Shown in pieces: positions 8,861-19,504 of a DNA stretch of 19,641 nt. Within the stretch, counting starts at the first letter, position 1. Every line of letters starts with the position of its first letter. The DNA is from Beroe ovata (Eukaryota; Ctenophora; Nuda; Beroida; Beroidae). Under the pieces are notes generated by a model, which made no database searches, was not told the origin of the DNA, and was given only the letters and a program-made list of their open reading frames with translations. Where the stretch lies: NCBI GenBank assembly GCA_946803715.1, contig CAMPET010000123.1:167257-186897 (forward strand), written 5' to 3'. Both the position numbers and the translations under genes were made by a program.

Positions 8861-10246
8861 ATGGCAACTGAATTCGAATGGCCCTGGCAGTACAACTTCC
8901 CTCCCTTCTTTACGATACAACCGATCGCAACAACCAAGGAACTGCAACTACAGTCATGGAGGAGTTTGATCTGCGACTATCACAAAACAAAGAGGTACTT
9001 TAGAACATTCGCGGTTTCCTGAACTTATGCTATCTGTAATACTTGTGAGCTGTGTTCTTCATCTTATATTACGCGTGTCTAGCTAACTTGGGAGTATCAT
9101 GTACTATGTAGTATGGGTTTTCAGATACCCAATTGGTTACATTTCAAGTTGGTAGAAGTCACCACTGACCACTTCTTCGTGTTCGTACTTTAGTACATCT
9201 GTTTGTACTTTAGTACATCTGTCTGTAGAGTGTGCTGCTGTATACCTCGAATACCTGGAAACTCTCTCGAGCAACATTTTGATGATAGCCTGTCTCAGAA
9301 GCTCACAAATATTCACACACCAAGCGACTGCATACGATGACAGTCTTGTCAGTTTTACCATATTTGTATACATTCTTCAATGTACTCTAGCTGTACTGTG
9401 CGCACTCTACAACTTGATTCTTAGAGTTTGTCGGCCATCGCTTACGGACCAGGGAACCATTGGCACTATCGTACTACCATTGCACCTGCATAAACATTGT
9501 TGCCTCTAATTCATTGTACCATATAAGTCCCATTACAATATAGCCTCATCAAGATTGGCGCATAGATTGATAATTGGCAGTGAAACAAACGGTAACATCC
9601 CCAGTTATATGCCCACCACTGTCACATCAATTCGTTATTATGAATTATCTTTAATGACCAATTTCCCTCCTTGCCAGTGTTTGGGAGATAGATACATCAG
9701 GCGAAGTGTTCAATAACTCCTCAATCAACCGACACCTCTCCCCAGCTGCTATAAGACTCGTGTTGCAGAACTTGGTTCAAGAGGTAATACACTGGTAGTA
9801 GATGATGAATATGACCCTGCTAGCATATCGACCCTTTATTAAATTATGAAATAATATAATTATTTAATTGATTTTGACAGGGTCAAGCGGTTATGTCGGG
9901 AGAAAGGTGTTTTGTGTTGTGGAATTCGGTTGCCCAATGGGGCAGTCTGATCCACTCATGGGCTTCTGACAAGGGACTTACCAACACGGTCCTGACCTTG
10001 TTCGAGATACAAAGTGGTGACGATACACAGGACCAACCTTTCCATGGCATGGGTGGGTATTATAGCTATCATCGTCAATCACTGATTGACTGATATGATT
10101 TCATGGATTTAATCTAATGATTGATATCTTTTGCAGATATCTGGTTGCTTCAACACGTCATATCCCATCTCGAGAAAGAGGGCAAAGCAGAACTTATGCT
10201 CGGAGATAATGAGGACTTTTCAGACGCAGGCGTCAAATTCTACTGA
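8861..10246 (+). CDS. VPS25: ESCRT-II subunit VPS25
   Basis: Four exons, 8861-8994, 9678-9783, 9881-10052 and 10137-10246 (TGA), give 173 residues; human VPS25 has 176. All introns are GT..AG, and phases 2, 0 and 1 join. The N-terminus MATEFEWPWQYNFPPFF is diagnostic. The PPFF at residues 14-17 is the Pro-rich motif with which VPS25 docks on the winged-helix domains of VPS22 and VPS36. Two winged-helix domains follow. The first covers roughly residues 20-85, with VFNNSSINRHLS. The second covers roughly 86-173, with WNSVAQWGSLIHSWA, FTLYE-like LTLFEIQSGDDT and the terminal AGVKFY. ESCRT-II contains two VPS25 copies and links ESCRT-I to ESCRT-III by recruiting VPS20/CHMP6 on endosomes. A GTG 42 bases upstream is in frame, but the ATG at 8861 fits the family start. 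No defects are seen. Confidence 0.97.
9185..9224. repeat. Short tandem repeat in VPS25 intron 1
   Basis: The 20-base unit GTACTTTAGTACATCTGTTT is present twice in a row, the second with a T to C change. Each unit contains the palindrome GTAC..GTAC. It lies within the 683-base first intron, in which no other exon is seen. Confidence 0.8.
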
Positions 10247-11856
10247 AACGGTGGAGCAGGGGATACGCCAAGTAACAAGAGCCCGCAATCTGAGGTGACA
10301 GTGTCGAGATGCAGGTGAACGTTTTCAGAATTACAGAAGATGCCGGGGGGATCAAAGTCCGTTGGTTGATTGTGAATTTACAACACCTATTATAAGTAGA
10401 AGATAATATGGTTATTATAGGTAGAAGAATATATGCAAAAAATGGTCTGACAGCACAATTGCAATTAATTTTCCCTAGGTATTTTCCTCTTGTGCCACAC
10501 GTGAAGATCAGTATCATTGGGTTTGCTGTGGTTCATCCCTCTCAAGACTACATTTCTGTTACCTACCTTAATAGCTATAGCTAGACTTCGGCCCCTTCCT
10601 TACCTAATTCTGTGACTCTAATCCTTTTTATGAAGTATTCACTATCTCTCTATCTGTCTTGTTGGTACCTTTTTGATTTATTGTCTGCCATTTTCTCTTC
10701 TTATATACGGCTAAGTAGTAAGTTCCTATTTTGTGACTTGTAGATTGGAAAAATGTCATGTTTTGACCATACTATCTATAGATTTTGGGTATAGCCAGAT
10801 AAAGAAATAAAATCGTAAGACTAACTTATTATATCCTCGTCTAATTCGTCGGATGTTCTTGTTATTTTACTTTTTGTAGTTGTGTAGTTGACACTTGAAT
10901 GAAAAATAATGGGTAATTTATACTTCATACTTGTTACATAGAAAAAGTTTGACGTAATATCAATTATATTAGGTATGATACGCTGTATGATTATACGGCT
11001 GAGGGCTATTAGGTCGAATAACAAAATATTCGCGCCTCTTTTTGCCTTGTAAGTAACAATGGGTGTTACTAAACCGCGAGGACACGGCTTTGATGAGGAA
11101 TGATCACTGAAGTGTATTTCGTTTCCTTGGATTTGTCTTGGTCCACTTCCAGACTGCAATATTCCTCATCCATATTTAAGTGTCAGTATTCAATAGACTA
11201 TCCATGGACTTTCCCTGATTTCTCCCACTTAATACATTTTTTCCGTGACCTATCCCTTTGTGACCCCGCCTTTTTAGTTTATTAACCATTGTACTATAGA
11301 TTATAGCCGCGAGATCAGGGACTCCAAGTTGACAAAGAGTATGTTCCTGAGGCTTACACACTCCTCTATCACCTCCTTAGCAGACTCTTGTTGTATATCT
11401 AGGTACTGTTCTGAGAAACTCCTTCCGCCTCGTTATGATATACAGTCTGAGGGTGTTCCTCAAATCTCTGTAGAGCTTCTCACTATGGGAGTATGGGGTT
11501 GACCTTCTCCCTCTACAGAAGGCGGGAAATGATCCAAAGTGACCTGATCTAGGTGAGCAATTTTGCCTGGTGACTTATTGACAATCATTTGGATTTCATT
11601 TTTATTTCATTCGCTCTTTGCGGAGCTAGCTCGTTTATCCTTCCTATATCTCTTTGCAATTAGACATGTTTAGATCTTCAGAATTCCCCTCTTGTTAGAA
11701 TTAGAGATAATCCCGACAACTGTGAACTGGTATCCTTGCGCCTGGTTTTTGCTTGTTCCTTGTTTTTCCTCTTGCCGTGGAAATTTATCGTCCGTTAAAA
11801 CTATAATGCTACCGTGAATGATTGATTTCCAGTAGAGCTTTTATTGAAGTTACGCG
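10247..11856. other. VPS25 3' region and unassigned DNA
   Basis: The VPS25 3'UTR should begin here. AATAAA at 10806-10811 is the best candidate poly(A) signal. Minus-strand open frames at 10821-11159 and 11176-11361 have no recognisable domain. The 11330-11530 interval, read on the minus strand, gives protein-like pieces (such as DHFPPSVEGEGQPHTP and ALQRFEEHPQTVYHNEAEGV) separated by stops and frame changes. That could be an old pseudogene or transposon remnant. Confidence 0.35.
10806..10811 (+). promoter_or_regulatory. Candidate poly(A) signal for VPS25
   Basis: An AATAAA lies 560 bases after the VPS25 stop and is the nearest canonical hexamer found downstream. This is position-based inference only. 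Confidence 0.35.
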
Positions 11857-11974
11857 TATGTGTACACATGGAAGAAAAAGGCGGAAGGAAGGAAAAAGAC
11901 GCCAAATTGTTAGCAATTGTAAGCAGTAAAGTCTTTTTCTTTCCGTCCACTTTTCCTTCCATGTGTACACATAT
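11857..11974. repeat. Long inverted repeat, about 44-bp arms
   Basis: The left arm 11857-11900 (starting GTATGTGTACACATGGAAG) pairs with the right arm 11931-11974 (ending TTCCATGTGTACACATAT) with roughly six mismatches around a 30-base loop. Pairing can extend a few bases outward. Length and shape would suit a MITE or a precursor-like RNA hairpin. No TTA/TA target duplication was proven. Confidence 0.75.
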
Positions 11975-13444
11975 CGGTAATGCATACCGGTTATGCATTC
12001 TTAAATATGGATATTGGATATGAATAAAATCAATAACGTAAGTTTCTGTCCCATGTTTACTTCGATGTGACAGAACTTTGTTAAGATTTATGTCATGTGT
12101 TTCCTCTCTGTTGGAATGTCTGTTAAACTTTGATTTGGGTCATTATACTGTCCTAAATGACCTGATTTGAAGAATGATCAGAATGATTATAGAAGAGAAG
12201 TTAGAGAAATGATCAATTGCGTTACCTGCATCATAAATACTTGTTTTCTTCTTCGACGAGCCAGCTGTTGTCTGGCGCTTCTTGTGTAATGCTTCAGTTA
12301 ATTGTTACTATACAATATATACTTTTGATCTTCTTCCTTTAAAGCTTTAACATGTTTCATGTCTTCCTTTTGATCCACTCATCCTTACAACTTACGAAAC
12401 TTTATACTGAGTATCAATGAATGACTGATTAAACGAATCACTCAGATCTTCATTTCAATGTTATGCATGAGTCCAGATACTCTCCAATCCTCTGTAAATG
12501 CGGGATTTGTCCTTGGCTGACACCCTGTTCTCCCAGTCCTAATCTAGATTCAGTGTGGACCTAACCTTGACGCTCATCTCTACAATCGACCTACATCTTT
12601 GTAGCACCAAGTGATTTTATTGACGTGAACATTGTTTCTCTCTGCACCGCAGCTGCATGACAATTATAGTGAAATCTTATAATCAAAACACTTAATAATT
12701 TCATGCTGTCTCCCTTTCATGTGTCTAGTGATCTGGCACTTTTTGTGATGCCAAATAAATGGATACATGAATGTTAATTATTTCCCGAAGTTTCCGAATA
12801 ATCTCTTGACCCACACCCATGCATTCACTGAGTTGCACTAAAGAGAAAGAAAAGAACGCCCTCTCACAGATTTCACTTTCTTTTGGTCAAAGTTGGTGAA
12901 CCTCCTAGTGTCGCCGGGTCGTGTGATATCTTTCCATGACTGATCCATTGGTTTCGGCAATTGCTTCTGATGTTGCAAAGCTTGCACTCACTGGAGTTGG
13001 AGCATGCCAGGTTCTGTAGAACGAGCATTCCTACTTTCTCCCCCTCCCTCCAGCATTCCCTTAGGTTCTCATCCTCATACTATGTGTTCGTTTATGTTTG
13101 ATAAATTGATAAATTGTGAATTCTTGGGAACAAAATCCCTCAAAGATTCCTTTCATGAGTCCAGTGGTCTTCTTCTAAAGTCGTGATGGCCATACTGTCT
13201 GCCTCAGTGCCTCCTGATCCACTCACTCAACCATCCTGATGACCCCCAGCCGCACTTGGAGGCAGTGTGTGCGATTTGACAAGGGTAGACGGGCAATCAT
13301 CAGGCTCGTGGCCTCTTCTTCCCTGAGAAACCCCGCACTGGGCGTTTCCTTACATATTCTACCACCGTGCTTGTCACTGGTGTCCTGTTACAGCTGTGCC
13401 ACTTTGTTGCTTGCGCGGTGATCTTTAAATTGGGTACTTTTTAA
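11975..13444. other. Unassigned AT-rich DNA
   Basis: No gene recognised on either strand. A more GC-rich patch at about 12900-13430 carries short protein-like frames, such as VSAIASDVAKLALTGVGA on + near 12950 and DKGRRAIIRLVASSS near 13255, broken by stops. A decayed mobile element or pseudogene is possible, but no domain is identifiable. Confidence 0.35.
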
Positions 13445-13492
13445 CGCGCTAGCTGCGCGCACGATATACCGCTGTGCCGCGCAGCTAGCGCG
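13445..13492. repeat. GC-rich palindrome, 15-bp perfect arms
   Basis: CGCGCTAGCTGCGCG at 13445-13459 is the exact reverse complement of 13478-13492 around an 18-base loop. It is embedded in a CpG-rich island (13435-13505) that stands out from AT-rich surroundings and resembles the CGCG-rich loops of the hairpin cluster near 6.6-6.9 kb. Confidence 0.85.
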
Positions 13493-13804
13493 CGCGTTCA
13501 CGCGCATATTATATCTTGCGAACAACTTTTACAACGAACCCTGGCCTATGATAACAGGGATCAGCTACACAGATTTACTTCATAAAGCTTTTCTATCCTG
13601 ATTAAACAACAGTAAGAGCCTCTCCTGACCTCCTCTACGTGTTAGTTCCATCTGCGTTCATTCTGCTACAATCCTTAGTTTGATACGAAGAATTGAGTTA
13701 CTAAGAAAATGGAATTGAAAAAAGCAAATTAGTTCTATCAACCTTCGATAAACTCAAAATTAGTGTGTTGGATACTCCAACAATCTTTTTCCGGTCTAGC
13801 TCCA

Positions 13805-14161
13805 TTACTTTTTGTAGAAGCTCACTATTTCACGCACCATTTTGTGGTTGTCACCATATATAGTTCGGGAATCCTCTAGATATCTGCAATAAAACATGCT
13901 GTTTAGTACGTGATTTGAGTTGATTCTGTACTTAGACTCTTGTATGAAGAATGTACGTACCTTATCCGGACAAATTGAAAAATTTTGAAAATAACGAATT
14001 AACGAGCCATTGCCCATAATAATACCAACCTAATCTAGATATAACACTTTAACAGATTATGAAGTGAATTCCTTAAGACGAAGGAGGTGTTTTCTAGTTG
14101 ACAGTTTGCACACCTTTCTTATTCTCTCATAGTCATCATCATTCCGAGTATAATCCGCCAT
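13805..14161 (-). other. Possible minus-strand gene fragment or pseudogene
   Basis: Reading the minus strand, ATG at 14161-14159 opens MADYTRNDDDYERIRKV and runs 34 codons to a TAA at 14057. Downstream, 14017-13805 is one open frame containing CPDK followed by GTACGT and, about 65 bases later, TTTATTGCAG, like an intron. After the CAG, a frame reads YLEDSRTIYGDNHKMVREIV and ends FYKK. The pieces do not join in phase without a break, and no family is recognised. It may be a decayed or incompletely understood gene. Confidence 0.2.
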
Positions 14162-15186
14162 GTGTGTTTGACTATTGATCATGGCGTGGGAGCATTCTCC
14201 GCGCTGCTCATTCCACTGAATAGTCCAAACAGGTCAATTTGCCCTGGCCTATTATAATACCTAGTACCTACATTGAATCTTAAACTTTACAGGATTTGGA
14301 GCTGATTATAGTTCTTCATAAAGCTTTCTTCTCTTATTCAATATTCATGTGTTCATTCTCATCCATTGTGTTATTGATTATTCTCACTGGTATACATCCC
14401 TTTGCTTCTTCGCATATCTCAGATCGATTTCCTCCAGCTACTCCCAGGCGATCCTCTCTCTGGTGACAGCATTGTGTACCGCGACAGTACTCTTGCTTAT
14501 ACCCCTAATACAAGCATTCAAAAAGGAAAAATAGATTCTATTATAGGGTTTTACTATTTAGTGTTAAACTGTTATCGGTCCTCTTCCAGATAGCAGTACC
14601 ACGCGACACGCGCGTTCTGGTCACACTGAAGCGAATCTGGTGTCAATGCTCATGATGCGTGTAGTGCATGCACAACATACATAAAAGTACTGCAGTATTC
14701 ATGTGGCTCTGTTTAATGTTTATTAATAGGTACTCATTTAACTGGTATATTGGTGTGTCAATTTGCTACTTTACCCTACATCATATGCCTCTGTTAAACT
14801 TGGTCCTTCCAACTTAATGCACTCCCTGATGGAAGCTTGGTTTGCCGTGAACAGAACTCTTGCTGATATGATCATTCAAACAGAATGCTAAGTTAAAGTA
14901 GTTTTACTGTCCTATAGCGTTCTTAAACTCCATATTCCTGAATCCTCATCTCTATTCCTGATGGAGGGGTTTAATTGAATGGCTGGTATTTCCTTCCATG
15001 TACGCATATGAATCTGTCGCTCCCAATCGTTTTCTGTGCTGCATTGTAGGTCTCTCTGGTGCCATATTAGATACTGTACCACTATGCTACCGTTAACCGT
15101 ACCAACGATGGTGGTCGAAAACCGACGTCCGACATTCCTCCCTCCGCGAGATCTTTTTTTCCGTAGCTGCTCGTTCATTATCAATG
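14162..15186. other. Unassigned DNA
   Basis: No gene recognised. On +, a CTCAG near 14421 precedes a 57-codon open stretch (IDFLQLLPGDPLSGDS...) ending at TAG, which lacks a partner exon. On the minus strand, the 90-codon frame ending at 14912 shows no domain. Confidence 0.35.
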
Positions 15187-15540
15187 GACCATTTCTCAGC
15201 TAATCAGTCTCTAGCCAGGAATTGTATATTGGGTATATTCTAAAAACAATAATTGATACGAAATCCTGATCAAACTGATCGAGCTGTCGCGTAGAGTGAC
15301 AGTTATTTCTAAGTGTAAATTAGTGTAGTTGATAATAATAAATAAATAGTAACTTCACCTAATGAAATTGGCTTCATTATCTGAATGCTTTGAGATTCGT
15401 CTTTGTATAAGTTAACCAGACAATCAATGGTTTCATGAGACTCGATACTGCGACTAAGCAAATGAGTGGACCCATAGCAGTAATCTACTGGACCAAACCA
15501 GATGACTGACCGTGTAGCATGTGTCTTGATAAAGTCTAAA
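15187..15540. repeat. Repeat pair, copy A
   Basis: Three blocks match copy B in the same order. They are 15187-15285 (CAGGAATTGTATATTGGGT), 15291-15361 (GTAGAGTGACAGTTATT...) and 15362-15540 (ATGAAATTGGCTTCATT...GTGTCTTGATAAA). Copy A lacks a segment of about 170 bases found in B between the first two blocks. There is no N between the copies, so this looks like a real duplication, probably of part of a mobile element. Confidence 0.85.
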
Positions 15541-15575
15541 GGAAGTCCAGGACTTTGGTTTCCAAACGTAAGCAA
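15309..15575 (-). pseudogene. Minus-strand open frame inside repeat copy A, possible transposon fragment
   Basis: The minus strand is open for 88 codons and includes FIKTHATRSVIWFGPVDYCY and ESHETIDCLVNLYKDESQ. The matching frame in copy B (about 16450-16260) begins identically (FIKTHATRSVIWFGPVDYCY) but carries a 2-base insertion and breaks. No domain was identified. The adjoining minus-strand transposase-like piece at 15699-15953 suggests a mobile-element origin. Confidence 0.3.
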
Positions 15576-15698
15576 AGCATTGTGAAACTGGGAATGCGTA
15601 GCAAAAGAATAGTGTTGTTTTCTTCTTCCTAGGTCAAAATTCTTTACTTAAACTTAGCAGTTTTAACTTCGACATCAATCATTTGAATATTTAATAAG

Positions 15699-15953
15699 TT
15701 ATGTCTTTATGATTGGGTTGCGAGAGGCAATATTGCAGGAGATATGTTCTTGCATGCTTCCCCAAGTTGTTCTCCTTTGCCCTTGGTAGATCCATCCCTC
15801 CAAGTACGAGGGAGTGATCTTTGGACCCCTCTGGAGCCCAGTGCCACATGTAACCCTTCTTGTGATTCTTGTTGACCCACGTCTCATCTTGGTAAAAGAT
15901 GGACCATTCCTCAGCTCTTCAGTCTTCAACCAGGAATTGTATATTGGGTGCAT
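15699..15953 (-). pseudogene. Transposase-like fragment with DETWVN motif
   Basis: On the minus strand an open frame in the phase of EEWSIFYQDETWVNKNHKKG continues YMWHWAPEGSKDHSLVLGG. The pattern Y-x-D-E-T-W-V-N (bases 15871-15888) resembles the first catalytic Asp strand of Tc1/mariner-superfamily DDE transposases. An in-frame TGA lies a few codons upstream (EDxRAEEW), and no further catalytic Asp or Glu motifs are found in line, so this is a fragment. A longer minus-strand frame in another phase over the same bases is a shadow. Confidence 0.35.
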
Positions 15954-16450
15954 TCTAGATACAATAATTAATACGAAGAAACAATAATTAATACGAAATC
16001 AAACTTATCGAGCTGATGAGGCTGCGTGTAAAACCGTATTCACCCTTGGGACCTCACCACGTTACCAGTACTTTGTCATACGCCACTTCCGAGATTAAAA
16101 CTTTCTATATATTTGAACTTTCTGATAACGTTGTCTTATGACTGATAACTCTTGCGCTTGGCTTCAATTGACTGCATTCTCGACGTAGAGTGACAGTTAT
16201 TCTCAGTGTGAATTAGTGTAGTTGATAATAATGAATAAATAGTAACTTCACCTAATTTACTATCAGGTGAATGAAATTGGCTTCATTGTCTGAATGCTTT
16301 GAGACTTGTCTTTGTATAAGTTAACCAAACAATCAATGGTTTCATGAGACTCGATATTGCGACTATGGGCGAATGAGTGGACCCATAGCAGTAATCAACT
16401 GGACCAAACCAGATGACTGAACGTGTAGCATGTGTCTTGATAAAATCTAG
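15900..16450. repeat. Repeat pair, copy B
   Basis: Matches copy A in blocks 15901-16016, 16185-16255 and 16270-16450. It has an internal tandem duplication of ACAATAATTAATACGAA and about 170 extra bases at 16017-16184. Either B gained an insertion or A suffered a deletion. Confidence 0.85.
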
Positions 16451-17120
16451 TATTATAGATAGATGATAAATAAATAGTTGTGATAATTAATTACCTAGTA
16501 TATAATAGTGATGATTCTTGTTCTTTTTTTCTCTTGTCAGGACCTGCTTTCTTGTCAACATCCTTGATTGGGAGGAATGAATGGGATGAATCCTGGCTGA
16601 AAGTTGACACATCCTGTTTGACATGGATCCAGATAGTAATAACCTCGTTCCTTGCCACCTCCATTTGTAATTTGAAATGTTACAAATAATAAAAATTGGG
16701 TTCAATTTCTTATTCGATAACTAGTGAAATTAATTTAGATATGTTCAGTTAATAAGTAATATGATTGAATATGATATTGTAAGATAATTCTCATAATAGG
16801 ATACATGTAACTTTTCTTGAATTGGGCCTTTCTTTTTTTAAGAGATGACCCTTTCGACTCTGGTATTATTGTAAACTCTTGTAGTTATTTTCTATTAATT
16901 CTACGATAAAAGCGACTGTAACAGCTTAAGAAAGAGTCCTCTTCATGGGCCATTTTCGAGTGTCTCTTGCGAAAGCCCTTCCAGCGCACTTTGTATGACG
17001 GTTGAGTAAGGTTCTTCGAGGACCGGAGCTTGTCGTTGCTGAACAATTTTTGGGCGTTTCGATAAGAATTCCAGCATTGTCGAAGTACGAACGGGCTGGA
17101 GTGTATCGGACAATCTGACA
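16451..17120. other. Unassigned DNA with a short minus-strand frame
   Basis: The minus strand 16664-16491 has a 57-codon ATG frame (MEVARNEVITIWIHVKQDV...) with hydrophilic, protein-like composition but no recognised family. Overlapping minus-strand frames at 16885-17156 are also unassigned. Nothing here is secure. Confidence 0.25.
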
Positions 17121-17580
17121 CCACATCGACTGTGGCTTTTGGTGGTTTTTATTCACCCCGGTTTCGTCTTGTGAGAAAATGGACTATCCCTTGCGTCACT
17201 GTTGTCAGCAAGGAAGCATCAGAAGGTATGTTTTTCATAGAAGGTGTCTCTTACTAGCTTCTCAGTGGGATACCTCCTCCGTTTCTCCTTCTCACCTCTG
17301 CAACCAAACATTCCTACTTAATGAAAAATTAATGAACAACTTGATTTGTTCCCGCCTGCTATCAGTCCTGGGAATAATAATAGCATATACTATACATCCG
17401 ATACATTATATTTTAGTAACAGCTTTTCTATATAAATTTTAAAGATGAGCTGATACTAATGGTACTCTTCGTGGGACTTTTCTCTGCTTTCTTCTACTTT
17501 TGCCGTGACCACAAGTTGTGCAATTTAGCAACATTTTATTCGTGGTTTTATTTTATTTCTGAAAACATTTGACTCTGGAC
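17121..17580. repeat. Direct repeat, copy 1
   Basis: Starts CCACATCGACTGTGGCTTTT and ends CATTTGACTCTGGAC. The equivalent copy is 17618-18093, with roughly a tenth of positions changed plus indels. In both, a + strand stretch reads TVAFGGFY...FRLVRKWTIPC...TVVSKEASE and is followed by GTATGT like a splice donor. Differences there include conservative and non-conservative changes, and no protein family was recognised. Confidence 0.9.
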
Positions 17581-17616
17581 TAGGGTTGGCAATTATATCC
17601 CAAAATTTTTTATATA

Positions 17617-17617
17617 N
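17617..17617. other. Single ambiguous base (N) at second repeat junction
   Basis: The N is immediately followed by the first base of repeat copy 2 (CCACATCGACTG). About 36 bases separate the end of copy 1 from the N. The arrangement repeats what is seen at 3904. Confidence 0.8.
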
Positions 17618-18093
17618 CCACATCGACTGTGGCTTTTGGTGGTTTTTATTTACCCGGGTTTCGTCTTGTTAGAAAATGGACTATCCCTTGCATTACTGTT
17701 GTCAGCAAGGAAGCATCAGAAGGTATGTTTTTCATATATGTCTCTCACAAGCCTCACAGTGGGATACTTCTGTTTTTCCTTCCCACCAAATTTTCCTACT
17801 TAATGAACAATTACTTAATGAACAATTAAACTTGATTGAACAATTAAACTTGATTGATTCGTTCCCGCCTGCTATCAGTCCTGGGAATAATAAGAGCATA
17901 TACTATACATCCAATACATCATATTTTAGTAACAGCTTTTCTACATAAATTTGAAGATAAGCTGATACTAATGGTACTCTTCGTGGGACTTTTCTCTGCT
18001 TTTCTTCTTCTTTGGCCGTGACCAGAAGTTATGCAATTTAGCAACATTTTATTCGTGGTTTTAGTTTATTCCTGGAAACATTTGACTCTGGAC
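17618..18093. repeat. Direct repeat, copy 2
   Basis: Begins directly after the N and matches 17121-17580. It carries a small internal expansion at about 17798-17860, where CTTAATGAACAATTA and AACAATTAAACTTGATTG are each repeated. It continues into unique sequence after CTCTGGAC. Confidence 0.9.
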
Positions 18094-18547
18094 CAAATGT
18101 TATCCAGACGGTGTGATCCATGCTATCAAATAATTGCCAGGTTGCTGTCAGACCATTTTAACGTAATAAATGATGATGTTTATAATAGACCACATATTTT
18201 GTTGTTTTGAAGCTCAGCTTTCTTATTTGATTGTTAGAATGGTTTTTACTTGTTTTTGATTTCATCTCATACACGTTATTCGATTCACTGAACTAATATG
18301 CACATGTATAGAATATGCACACGCTAGAAACCATTGCCAGTGATTCGTATCATCCATCTAGTATCCAACTATATTATAACCATGCCAATATCAGAGTATC
18401 AGAGGCACGCCGTGATCCAAAACACTGGAATTTCCCTTCCCGACTATCTTCCACCACTTGCAAATGATAATTGATAATTGGTGATAATTACAACGGCACT
18501 GCCACTATAATAGGCAATGTAGAACATGACGTGTAGTTTGAGCCCAC
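18094..18547. other. Upstream region of SLC25A46
   Basis: This should hold the promoter and 5'UTR of SLC25A46. It is AT-rich, with a short TGATAATT tandem near 18464-18489. No clear core promoter element can be named. An in-frame TGA at 18539-18541 lies nine bases before the chosen ATG. Confidence 0.4.
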
Positions 18548-19504
18548 ATGGACAAGCGATATTACGAGCCGCTGAGTGGCGTACCACTGCCACCCTCCTC
18601 CTTGTCAGCCACCAAGAAGGACGGCGAGCAATGTGCCCCAAACTATGAATCCGAGCCTGCTCCTTCGTTCTTCGACAAATCGGTGAGTTCCCCTCATCTA
18701 AACTACTAACAATCAACAACCATGATAGTTGACAATGCTTACTACTTGCACTTTACACATTTAGCACGCCAAACACACTTTGAGCACCCTCAAACACCAG
18801 CTTAATACCAACTGCCACCCTTAACACCTGTAAATACCGCTATATTCTTCAGTACTCGTACGACAAGTACATGTCGGAATTTCCCCGTCCCACGGGCAGC
18901 CCGTCCTCCTCCTCCCAAGTGGACATCCTCAGCACATTTGCTGAGAGCTCCTCCCCTCACCTCCTGGAGGACCTCCGGACACAGAGTGCCACGGGGTTTG
19001 GGGCGGGCCTGGTCTGTCTGAGTGCTGAGACACTGGTCGGGTATCCATTCATAGTCCTCCGCAGACAGTGTCAGGTGAATGTGTGGTGTAAAGCGCGGGA
19101 TTTATCACCATGGCTCATTGTCAAGGCGATCTATCAGATACAAAGCAGGCAGGGTTTACCCGCCCTGTGGAAGGGATTCACATGTCACATGATGATGGAA
19201 GCGATACAGCTCAGTGCTGACTCCTGTCTGAGTCACGTGACAGGTCTGCCCAAAGAGCTACCCTCGCTCAGCGAGGGAGTGGGGAAGCTGGCGGGCTATC
19301 TGTCACTGAAAAGTGCGTCGACCATCGCATCCCTGCCCATTCTGTCAGCAGTACTTCTCGATACAGTTCAGTCAGAGAGTGCGAGGTTCGAGTGTGCCAC
19401 TCCCATGTCCTGCCTGAGGGATGCTCTGTATCGATTCAGTGGGAAGGGATCTTCCTTTCAGTATAGGTTGCTCCTCCCTTTCCACCAGCTTATCCTCCCT
19501 ACTG
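18548..19504 (+). CDS. SLC25A46: SLC25A46, mitochondrial carrier-like protein (exons 1-2, 3' part outside window)
   Basis: Exon 1 is 18548-18682 and exon 2 is 18853-19504, joined in phase 0 (donor GTGAGT, acceptor TTCTTCAG). Exon 2 ends in phase 1 before GTGAGT. Together they encode 262 residues; human SLC25A46 has 418, so about a third is beyond the window. The N-terminal 85 residues are a Ser/Pro-rich tail (MDKRYYEPLSGVPLPP...). The carrier fold starts near SATGFGAGLVCLSAET. YPFIVLRRQCQVN, with Pro at residue 110, is the degenerate signature typical of SLC25A46, which lacks the acidic residue of ordinary carriers. LPALWKGF, LDTVQSE and RLLLPFHQLILPT match further conserved blocks. The protein sits in the outer mitochondrial membrane and works in fusion/fission, cristae organisation and lipid transfer (homologue of yeast Ugo1). 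The ATG is the first after an in-frame TGA. Confidence 0.95.
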
